The notes beneath the pieces were generated by a model. The model was not told the DNA's origin, searched no databases, and saw nothing but the letters and a program-made list of their open reading frames with translations. From the NCBI GenBank assembly GCA_005889395.1, contig VBFX01000091.1, forward strand, positions 1-15,089: a DNA stretch of 15,089 nucleotides, read 5' to 3'. A program made the translations under genes and the position numbers. Numbering within the stretch: the stretch's first letter is position 1; every line of letters starts with the position of its first letter. Of the stretch, positions 1 through 5,465 are shown piece by piece. The DNA comes from Chloroflexota bacterium (GTDB lineage: Bacteria; Chloroflexota; Dormibacteria; CF-121).

Positions 1-265
1 CGCGACGTTCTTCCCGCACCCTCGTCACTACATCCTGGTCCAGCATTACGATCGCGGACGCGCCGAGTGGCATCCGTGGAGCTGGTTCATGGCGTCGACT
101 GACTTCGCGAAGCTGGCTGCCGGAAAAGGCCCCTATCTCCTCTTCACTACCACGCTAAATCCGCAGCGGGTCAATCGCTGGACGCCTTATCGAATTCCTA
201 CGTACACGGCCGCGGCGGCGTTCCAGGTCGCCCTCCACCGGTCGGCATCGCGACGCGCCGCCTAA
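1..265 (+). CDS. Hypothetical protein, C-terminal 87 residues (5' end outside window)
   Basis: An open frame enters from the left edge (first whole codon at base 2) and ends at TAA 263-265. The visible part is a credible protein rather than a shadow. It is rich in aromatic residues (FFPHPRHY, WHPWSWFM, PYLLFTTTLNP, VNRWTPYRIP) and ends in a basic, alanine-rich tail. There is no membrane segment and no cysteine. I do not recognise the family; a nucleic-acid-related domain is possible but nothing here proves it. Its stop overlaps the stop of the convergent zinc-ribbon gene by 4 nt (both read from the bases CTAA). Confidence 0.6.
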   Translation, partial: ATFFPHPRHYILVQHYDRGRAEWHPWSWFMASTDFAKLAAGKGPYLLFTTTLNPQRVNRWTPYRIPTYTAAAAFQVALHRSASRRAA

Positions 266-423
266 TACGAACGAGGCGGCGCCGCCGAAAAGAGTGAGAT
301 CGCCTGTTTCACCTCGGTACTGCCACATTTCGGACAGGCGTGTTCTTTCTCACGCTCGGCGTAGTTACCCATCACCTCGAATCGCTCCCCGCATTTCGAG
401 CAATTGAACTCATAGACCGGCAT
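262..423 (-). CDS. FmdB-type small zinc-ribbon protein
   Basis: This 53-residue protein matches the FmdB/CxxC_CxxC_SSSS family, whose members start with MPVYEF or similar and carry a rubredoxin-like zinc ribbon. Zinc ligands are visible as two CxxC knuckles, C8/C11 (CSKC) and C30/C33 (CPKC), followed by a short disordered tail with SLFSAAPP. The family is thought to be regulatory, but its biochemical role is not established. The frame is open further upstream, but I chose the ATG at 421-423 because AGGAGG lies 9 nt before it; the in-frame ATG at 430-432 directly abuts that site. It lies 89 nt downstream of the MFS gene on the same strand and could be read from the same transcript. Confidence 0.88.
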   Translation of the reverse strand: MPVYEFNCSKCGERFEVMGNYAEREKEHACPKCGSTEVKQAISLFSAAPPRSY

Positions 424-432
424 GGCGCTCAT

Positions 433-438
433 CCTCCT
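433..438 (-). promoter_or_regulatory. Shine-Dalgarno site deciding the FmdB-type start
   Basis: A perfect AGGAGG on the minus strand ends 9 nt before the ATG at 421-423 and has zero spacing to the upstream in-frame ATG at 430-432. It therefore supports the shorter protein. Confidence 0.75.
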
Positions 439-512
439 GAACCTCGCCGCTTGGCTGCCTACCCATGACGGTAGACCTCCCATCCACCGGTGGTCAACCC
501 AGGGTGGGGGTC

Positions 513-1970
513 TCAGCCGCATGCCTCCTCGGCTTCGTCCTCGATGGCCATATGGCTGGTGACCGTGGTCTCGGATTTCAAGATCGTCGCCGCAATCACG
601 ACCGAGGCAATGGCAAGTGCCGCGCCAATTGCCCAGGCGATGTGATAGCCGCCGCTCAGGGCCGCAACGGGACTCTGTCCCTGCGCGATCAGTTCACCGG
701 TCCGACTCGTCGAGACCGCCGCGAGCGCGGCCAGGCCGAGCGCCCCGCCGACCTGGCCGGTGGTGTTCAGCAGGCCCGAGGCGAGCCCCGCATCGCTGCG
801 CGTCGTCCCGGCCATCGCCATGACTCCCAGCGACGGAAACGCCAGGCCGCCACCGATTCCGAGCAGTGCCAGCACGGGAAACAAATCCCTCAGGTAGTCG
901 GCGCTCACGGGTCCGCGCGCAGCCAGGACAAGGGCGACGCTGATCAAACCAAACCCCGCCAGCAGCACAGTGCGGGCGCCGAATCGCATGATCAGCCGCG
1001 CGGTGACACCGATCGAGAGCGCGCCCATCCCTACCGAGACCGGCAGGAAGGCCAGGCCGATCGCTAGGGGGCCGTAGCCCAGCACCCGCTGCATATCGAG
1101 CGAGCCCATGAAGAAGAACCCGAACATCGCCACGCCGCCGATGGCCTGGATCACGTTGGACGCCGAGAGGTTTCGCGAGGCAAACAGTCGCAGCGGGAGG
1201 AGCGGGTTGCGAGCTGTCGCCTGCCGGACGACGAAGGCGGCCAGCAGGATCACGGCGACACCGCCGAACCCGACGGTATGCGTCGAGACCAGGCCATACG
1301 CGGACGACTGCACGATGGCGAACACGCCCAGCATCAAGCCCGTCGTGACCAGGAAGGCGCCAAGGATGTCGGCACCCTGACCGAGCCCGATGCCGCGATC
1401 GGACTCGAGCAGCCGGGCGGCCAGCAGCGCGATGACGATCCCAATGGGCAGGTTAACGAAGAAAATCCAGTGCCAGCTGACGGCCTGCGTGATGATGCCA
1501 CCGGCCAGCAGCCCGATGGAGGCGCCGGCGGAGGCGACGAAACTGAAGATGCCGATCGCGCGGGCCCGCTCACCGGGTTCGGGGAACATTGTCACGACCA
1601 TCCCGAGGATGACGGCCGAGCTCACCGCCCCGCCGATCCCCTGCAGGAAGCGGGCCGCAATCAGCATCGGCTGGCTCACCGACAGCCCGCACAGGATCGA
1701 GGCGGCGGTAAACGCGACAAGGCCGATGAGGAAGATCCGCTTGCGACCAATCAGATCGCCGAGCCGTCCGGCCAGCAGTAAGACACCGGCATAGGCGATC
1801 AAGTAGGCATTGACGACCCAGGCCAGGCTGGCCTGCGTGAAGCCGAGGTCGTTCTTGATCGACGGCAGCGCCACGTTCACGATCGTCATGTCGAGAACGA
1901 TCATCAGGAAGCCGGCGCACAGGATCAATAAGGCCAGCCATCTCCGGTCATTCTTGGTCTCGTTGGGCAT
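513..1970 (-). CDS. DHA2-family (EmrB/QacA-like) MFS drug exporter, 14 TM
   Basis: This 485-residue integral membrane protein should be a proton-driven multidrug or metabolite exporter of the inner membrane. Visible family motifs are LDMTIVNVALPSI in the first helix (about residues 26-38, motif D1 of 14-TM exporters) and motif A GRLGDLIGRKR between helices 2 and 3 (68-78). Helix 5 reads GASIGLLAGGII, where motif C would be, followed by WHWIFFVNLPIG, typical of DHA2. Length fits 14-TM members; the C-terminus is short, acidic and cytosolic. The open frame continues to 2105, but that stretch runs into the SRP RNA. I place the start at ATG 1968-1970, which has AGGAG 7 nt upstream. The substrate cannot be told from sequence. 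No dedicated regulator (TetR/MarR) is adjacent. Confidence 0.92.
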   Translation of the reverse strand: MPNETKNDRRWLALLILCAGFLMIVLDMTIVNVALPSIKNDLGFTQASLAWVVNAYLIAYAGVLLLAGRLGDLIGRKRIFLIGLVAFTAASILCGLSVSQPMLIAARFLQGIGGAVSSAVILGMVVTMFPEPGERARAIGIFSFVASAGASIGLLAGGIITQAVSWHWIFFVNLPIGIVIALLAARLLESDRGIGLGQGADILGAFLVTTGLMLGVFAIVQSSAYGLVSTHTVGFGGVAVILLAAFVVRQATARNPLLPLRLFASRNLSASNVIQAIGGVAMFGFFFMGSLDMQRVLGYGPLAIGLAFLPVSVGMGALSIGVTARLIMRFGARTVLLAGFGLISVALVLAARGPVSADYLRDLFPVLALLGIGGGLAFPSLGVMAMAGTTRSDAGLASGLLNTTGQVGGALGLAALAAVSTSRTGELIAQGQSPVAALSGGYHIAWAIGAALAIASVVIAATILKSETTVTSHMAIEDEAEEACG

Positions 1971-1977
1971 GTCAAGG

Positions 1978-1982
1978 CTCCT
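1978..1982 (-). promoter_or_regulatory. Shine-Dalgarno site deciding the MFS start
   Basis: AGGAG on the minus strand, 7 nt before ATG 1968-1970. The earlier in-frame ATG (2007-2009) has only a weak G-rich stretch at poor spacing, and still longer starts fall inside the SRP RNA. Confidence 0.7.
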
Positions 1983-2052
1983 GGCGATGAGGCGTGGTGA
2001 AGTGGACATGCTCTTTAGACCCCACCCGCGAGAAAACTCATCGGTCAGGGTT

Positions 2053-2320
2053 GACCGCGCACCCCTTCTCGTTGTGACACCATCCGGGCACGCAACGCGG
2101 ACCACTCAGGCCCGGTGGGCTGCGGCGCCCCCGGCACCCCGCTTACTGCTGCTTCCTTCCGGACCTGACAGGGTTCACGGAACCAGGTCGCGCAGGACCA
2201 GGCCATCAACGCAGTCGCACGAAACGACGCTCCGGACAGCGCACCCCTCAAAGGGGAGTTCGACCCCGCTGAAGCGGATTGCGGGTACAGGGCACCGCTG
2301 GCTCCCCGTCTAGCGCGATC
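2053..2320 (-). ncRNA. ffs: Signal recognition particle RNA, large (Bacillus-type, with Alu domain)
   Basis: This RNA pairs with Ffh to target nascent membrane and secreted proteins. The S-domain hallmark (CAGGTCCGGAAGGAAGCAGC, minus strand, 2148-2167) includes the GGAA tetraloop and the asymmetric loop that binds Ffh. Unlike the ~110-nt 4.5S form, it also has an Alu domain. At 2274-2294 the minus strand reads TGCCCTGTACCCGCAATCCGC, preceded by GGGGAGCCAGCGG, very close to the B. subtilis scRNA. The 3' part has AGAAGGGGTGCGCGG, like the Bacillus 3' end. The termini pair: GATCGCGC (2320-2313) with GCGCGGTC (2060-2053), 8 bp with one G-U, giving helix 1 and a 268-nt RNA. This corresponds to Rfam Bacteria_large_SRP. 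Short reading frames across it are not genes. Confidence 0.95.
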
Positions 2321-2332
2321 GGGACTATTCTA
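2321..2332 (-). promoter_or_regulatory. Probable -10 region of the SRP RNA promoter
   Basis: TAGAAT occupies 2332-2327 on the minus strand. After a 6-nt gap comes G2320, exactly the 5' base predicted from the terminal helix of the SRP RNA. No good -35 hexamer is seen at 16-18 nt (AAGGTT at 18 nt is the nearest). The promoter sits just after the stop of the upstream membrane-protein gene. Confidence 0.6.
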
Positions 2333-2348
2333 CCCGCGGTCCGCGGAC

Positions 2349-2744
2349 CTAACCTTGCGGTTCGCGGGGCGGCCGGAATGTCAGCAGCGTCCAGGCACCC
2401 AACCAGCCGATCATCGCGCCGAACACGATCACGACCGCCAGGTCGAGTCCGAGATTGATCAGCTGGGCGCCGGTGTCCGCGGCCTGGCGCTTCGCCGCCG
2501 GGCTGAGACGGTCGAAGGCGGTCTGACCCACCGGCAGATACGTGAGGATGAGGGCCGCGACCACGTTATGGAACAACTCGCTGATCCCGCCGGCGATCGC
2601 GCCCATCTGCAAGGCCGGGTTGGTGCTCTTCGTCGATGCGGCCAGCTTGCGTCCGGCGCCGCCGATGATCAGAAAACCCAATGCGGAGCTCACGAAATTC
2701 TCGAACATCGTCGGCATCAAGTCGTGCGTGGCGTAGACCGCCAT
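2349..2744 (-). CDS. Small integral membrane protein of unknown function
   Basis: The protein has 131 residues and about three hydrophobic segments: around 17-30 (SALGFLIIGGAG), 47-70 (MGAIAGGISELFHNVVAALIL) and 97-122 (LINLGLDLAVVIVFGAMIGWLGAWTLL). It ends in a short, basic, proline-containing tail. I do not recognise the family. The ATG at 2742-2744 gives the longest protein; in-frame ATGs at 2715-2717 and 2706-2708 are alternatives, and none has a convincing ribosome binding site. It is the last gene of a minus-strand group behind the SirB1-like gene and overlaps that frame by 179 nt. Translational coupling is likely. Confidence 0.75.
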   Translation of the reverse strand: MAVYATHDLMPTMFENFVSSALGFLIIGGAGRKLAASTKSTNPALQMGAIAGGISELFHNVVAALILTYLPVGQTAFDRLSPAAKRQAADTGAQLINLGLDLAVVIVFGAMIGWLGAWTLLTFRPPREPQG

Positions 2745-3567
2745 TGACCCGGCTGATCAGCTGACCTCGCAGCTGTTTGACCCGCGGCGCGTCCTCCGGC
2801 TCCGGTCGCATCGCCAGGTAGCGCGTGAAATCTTTCAACGCCTCGGCGTCGTGATGCATCTGAAAGTGGATCATGCCGCGATCCCGCCACTCCGATGTGA
2901 GATGCGGGTCGGTCAGCATGATGCGGTCGCTGGCACTCAGCGCGCGCGCCAGGTCGCCACGCGATAAGTACAAGCTCTTGAGGTTATTAAGGATGCGCGA
3001 CAAGATCTGCCGCTTCGTCGAGGGCTCGAGGAGGGCGGGACGCATCTTGACTTCACCGCCGTACATCTCGTTCAGCATCTTCGCGCATTCCTCGCGAGTG
3101 AGCGTGCGGCCGTTGAAGGCGTCGATGAAGATCTCGCCGCTGGTCGCCGGCGCGTACTTCACCAGGAAATGACCGGGCATGCCAACCCCGCGCACGGGCA
3201 GGCCGGCCCTCTCCCCTATCGCCACGTAGAGGACCGCGAGCGTGATCGGGATGCCCACCCGGCGGTCGAGCACCTCGTTGAGAAAGCTGTTGCGCGGGTC
3301 GTAGTACTCCTCGCGGTTGCCCTTGAAGTGCAGCTCCTCGAACAGGTAGGTATTCGCCATCTCGACGACCCGGCCGGGCTCCACCTCGGCCCGGATCCGC
3401 TGCTTGAGCTCGGTCCCCATGCGGGCGATTTGATTGAGATAGACCGCCGGACGCAGGTCCGGGTACTCTTCGGCGGCGATCAGCAGCGCCGCTTCGGCCA
3501 GGTCCAGTTCCGGGTCCGGCGTCTGCAGCAGGCGCGTGAACGCGTCGCGTGCCTCAGCCGGCGTCAT
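2566..3567 (-). CDS. SirB1-like transglutaminase-fold/TPR protein
   Basis: The N-terminal half matches the SirB1 N-terminal domain (Transglut_core2). The signature runs from NSFLNEVLDRRVGIPITLAVLY (about 93-114) through RAGLPVRGVGMPGHFLVKY (120-138, with H133) to FIDAFNGRTL (147-156, with D149), the His/Asp pair of the fold. Residues about 190-260 are TPR-like helices (LNNLKSLYLSRGDLARAL, then DPHLTSEWRDRG). The biochemical role of the family is unknown. ATG 3565-3567 overlaps the end of the TIGR02206 gene by 14 nt. Residues 275-333 lie inside the next gene and are Arg/Asp/His-rich, like an out-of-frame reading. The real protein may end near residue 275; a frameshift near the end would expose a TGA at 2757-2759. 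Confidence 0.85.
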   Translation of the reverse strand: MTPAEARDAFTRLLQTPDPELDLAEAALLIAAEEYPDLRPAVYLNQIARMGTELKQRIRAEVEPGRVVEMANTYLFEELHFKGNREEYYDPRNSFLNEVLDRRVGIPITLAVLYVAIGERAGLPVRGVGMPGHFLVKYAPATSGEIFIDAFNGRTLTREECAKMLNEMYGGEVKMRPALLEPSTKRQILSRILNNLKSLYLSRGDLARALSASDRIMLTDPHLTSEWRDRGMIHFQMHHDAEALKDFTRYLAMRPEPEDAPRVKQLRGQLISRVNGGLRHARLDADDVREFRELRIGFSDHRRRRTQAGRIDEEHQPGLADGRDRRRDQRVVP

Positions 3568-4231
3568 GCCTACGTAGTCTAGATAGACGGAACGGTACGT
3601 TGAGGATCGCCAGCACGACGAGCGTCAAGAGGGCGCCGGTCGCGATGTACCAGGGCCAGGGCCCCATGAGATCGAGCAAGCTGCCGCTGGCCGGCACCTG
3701 CCGCAGGTACATGTAGTTACCGCCGGTAGCCAGGTCGATCAATCCCACGACGATCGCAAAGACGACGGTCAAGACGAAGATCCGGTGGACGGCACCGGGC
3801 CGCGGCTGCAGGGAGAGGCCGAAGACTAGGAACAGCGCCGCAAGAATGACCAGGTCGTGCGTCACGTAGAACTGCAGGTAGGGAAAGCTCGGAAAATGAT
3901 CCTTGAGATCCGGGGTCAGCACCGCCTGGAGCGTTCCACCCAGTCCCCAGAAGTAGGCCACTTCGACAAGCACGAGCTGCCGCCATAGTAGCGCCGCCGC
4001 GGCGACGAAGCCGGCCACGTCGCACAGCTGGACCGGGAGGCTGGCAGCAGCGGACCACGTTTTGTTCGCGACGACGTACGGTTGCCAGCTCAGCTCGGCG
4101 ACCAGCAGCGTGAGCGCGATGATCGCCGCAACGGCCTCGATCCAACGGCCCGGAGCTCGCCGGGCGGCGACACAGAGCAGCACGGCGACGACGACCAGAA
4201 GGGCAAGGGGAAGAATGTGCTCGGCCGACAC
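3554..4231 (-). CDS. TIGR02206-family integral membrane protein (YwaF-like)
   Basis: The protein has 225 residues and about six or seven hydrophobic helices. The diagnostic strings of TIGR02206 are all present: LPVQLCDVAGF (about 65-75), VEVAYFWGLGGTLQAVLTPDL (89-109), FPSFPYLQFYVTHDLVILAALFL (114-136), GGNYMYLRQVPASGSLLDLMGPWPWYI (168-194). The family has no established function. The start is GTG 4229-4231: the frame is closed just upstream by TAG, and AGGAGG (4245-4250) lies 13 nt before it, a rather long spacing. The gene is first in the SirB1/membrane-protein group and is divergent from the DHFR-like gene, with only 23 bp between the two starts. Confidence 0.9.
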   Translation of the reverse strand: MSAEHILPLALLVVVAVLLCVAARRAPGRWIEAVAAIIALTLLVAELSWQPYVVANKTWSAAASLPVQLCDVAGFVAAAALLWRQLVLVEVAYFWGLGGTLQAVLTPDLKDHFPSFPYLQFYVTHDLVILAALFLVFGLSLQPRPGAVHRIFVLTVVFAIVVGLIDLATGGNYMYLRQVPASGSLLDLMGPWPWYIATGALLTLVVLAILNVPFRLSRLRRHDAG

Positions 4232-4235
4232 CGGC

Positions 4236-4241
4236 TATAGT
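4236..4241 (+). promoter_or_regulatory. Possible -10 box for the DHFR-like gene
   Basis: TATAGT on the + strand ends 13 nt before ATG 4255, so transcription would start within a few bases of the ATG. The core CTATAG is palindromic and lies in the 23-bp divergent gap. I see no convincing -35 element. Confidence 0.35.
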
Positions 4242-4254
4242 TTCCCTCCTCAAC

Positions 4255-4746
4255 ATGGCCAAACTCATTTATTCGGCGATCATGTCCTTCGTCAACGACC
4301 TCGAGCGGCGCATCGGCACCTACCTCTACGGCCGCCGCATGTACGACGTCATGCGCTACTGGGAAACCGCACCGACCGATGCCGCTCAGCCATCGGTCAC
4401 GACGGATTACGCGCAGATCTGGCAGGCGGCCGACAAGATCGTGTATTCGAAGACGCTGGCGACGGCATCCACCACCAGGACGCGGATCGAGAAAGACTTC
4501 GACGCGCAAGCCGTGCGCCGGATGAAGGCGACCGCGTCACATGACCTGTCAGTCGGGGGTTCCGTCCTTGCGGCGCAGGCAATCAGGGCGGGGTTGGTCG
4601 ATGAACTCCACCTATTCGTCGGGCCCATCGTGGTGGGAGGCGGCTTAAAGGCCCTCCCGAATCATGCTCGTGTGAAGCTCCAGCTGCTCGACGAGCGCCG
4701 TTTCGCCGGCGGCGTGGTCCACCTCCACTACGGCATCATGACCTGA
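4255..4746 (+). CDS. Dihydrofolate reductase-like (RibD C-terminal domain) protein with N-terminal internal deletion
   Basis: The protein has 163 residues. It opens with the family's first strand (MAKLIYSAIMS) and continues with VNDLERRIGTYLYGRRMYDVMRYWET, YAQIWQAADKIVYSKTL, DLSVGGSVLAAQAIRAGLVDE, VGPIVVGGGLKALP and ERRFAGGVVHLHY. This is the RidA-independent, RibD_C/DHFR-like oxidoreductase family that usually binds NADPH; substrates are mostly unknown. Family members run to about 185 residues and have a segment of the type SLDGY...DW...P between the first strand and the VNDL helix. Here S11 is joined directly to FVNDL, so about 20-25 residues, including the conserved Asp of that loop, are missing in frame. 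Activity is doubtful. No Shine-Dalgarno is seen; TATAGT 13 nt upstream suggests a nearly leaderless mRNA. Confidence 0.85.
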   Translation: MAKLIYSAIMSFVNDLERRIGTYLYGRRMYDVMRYWETAPTDAAQPSVTTDYAQIWQAADKIVYSKTLATASTTRTRIEKDFDAQAVRRMKATASHDLSVGGSVLAAQAIRAGLVDELHLFVGPIVVGGGLKALPNHARVKLQLLDERRFAGGVVHLHYGIMT

Positions 4747-4747
4747 G

Positions 4748-5113
4748 ATGAGTGACACGCGGCGCGGTTACCGACCATGGCGGGGCGGCACCTGGGGCTG
4801 CGGGTGTACCAGCGTCGTCGTCGTGCTGACCGCGGGGCTCATCTTGAGTCTGTTCAACCTCGCGATTGGCCTCGGTGCGTCCGTGCGGATTCCATTCACA
4901 TCGAGCAACCTGACGATCGCGGGCTCGGTCGGCACGAAAAACAAAGCCCCGCAGGTGCTGCCCGGTTACACCCAGGGGCGTCTCGGCGGAAACCAGAACT
5001 TCATCAACCAGTCGTCAACGCTGACCATCGGCCCGGCTGAGGGCGCGGTCATCGTAGTCCTGGGCCGCCAGGGTGCTGCCCCCGTTGTCGATCTTCACCT
5101 CGAAGCTCGGTAG
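4748..5113 (+). CDS. Single-pass membrane protein of unknown function
   Basis: The protein has 121 residues: a basic N-terminus (MSDTRRGYRPWRGG), a cysteine pair (WGCGC, residues 16-20), one hydrophobic helix at about 21-45 (TSVVVVLTAGLILSLFNLAIG), then about 75 extracytoplasmic residues. The latter are rich in Gly, Asn and Thr and have a beta-like pattern (SSNLTIAGSVGTK, STLTIGPAEGAVIVVLG). I do not recognise the family. It starts 1 nt after the stop of the DHFR-like gene, without its own ribosome binding site, so it is probably co-translated from that mRNA. Confidence 0.75.
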   Translation: MSDTRRGYRPWRGGTWGCGCTSVVVVLTAGLILSLFNLAIGLGASVRIPFTSSNLTIAGSVGTKNKAPQVLPGYTQGRLGGNQNFINQSSTLTIGPAEGAVIVVLGRQGAAPVVDLHLEAR

Positions 5114-5116
5114 CCC

Positions 5117-5419
5117 ATGAGCGTGTCGCTGCCTGACCGCGTCTTTGTGATCGTCGTCGAGACCGAGGGCGCGCGCGACCCCGAGCGGATGCCTTTGCTC
5201 AGCCACGCCGGACCGGGCGGTGCGCGCCGCACGGCGGCGTTCAGCAGCATGCTGCTGGCGACCACCTTCCTCAACCAGGCGCAGCAACTGGGCCACTTCG
5301 TCAAGCTCGACTACATCTTCCCGGCCGATCGGCGCCGGCTGGCCGAGGACTTTCCCGAGTACGAGGTCCGGCTGGACCCGAGCCCGCAGGCCTTCTTCGG
5401 GGGCGACCCAGCCGCCTAA
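5117..5419 (+). CDS. Small soluble protein of unknown function
   Basis: The protein has 100 residues with no signal peptide or membrane helix. The N-terminus reads SLPDRVFVIVVETEGARD, like a first beta strand of an alpha/beta fold. A helical middle follows (RRTAAFSSMLLATTFLNQAQQLGHFV), then KLDYIFPADRRRLAEDFPEYEVRLD. I do not recognise the family. The start lies 3 nt after the preceding stop, without a clear Shine-Dalgarno site, suggesting coupling in the same operon. The HD-GYP gene follows after 46 nt. Confidence 0.65.
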   Translation: MSVSLPDRVFVIVVETEGARDPERMPLLSHAGPGGARRTAAFSSMLLATTFLNQAQQLGHFVKLDYIFPADRRRLAEDFPEYEVRLDPSPQAFFGGDPAA

Positions 5420-5465
5420 GCCGGCACAAGCTCCCCGACCCCGGCAACGTTACACGCGCGTTATC

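Noticed and set aside
483..492. Palindrome CCACCGGTGG between the MFS and FmdB-type genes, as operator or terminator
   Set aside because: It is short, has no T-run and no second copy or adjacent regulator gene, so chance in GC-rich DNA is enough.
2045..2313. Open frames of 68 and 167 residues on both strands and an N-terminal extension of the MFS protein to 2105
   Set aside because: They lie in the SRP RNA, have biased low-complexity composition, and the MFS start is fixed by a Shine-Dalgarno site at 1978-1982.
5220..5465. An 82-residue N-terminal extension of the HD-GYP frame
   Set aside because: It overlaps the 5117-5419 gene out of frame, is Arg/Ser/Pro-rich, and would place the first membrane helix far from the N-terminus; ATG 5466 is the natural start.
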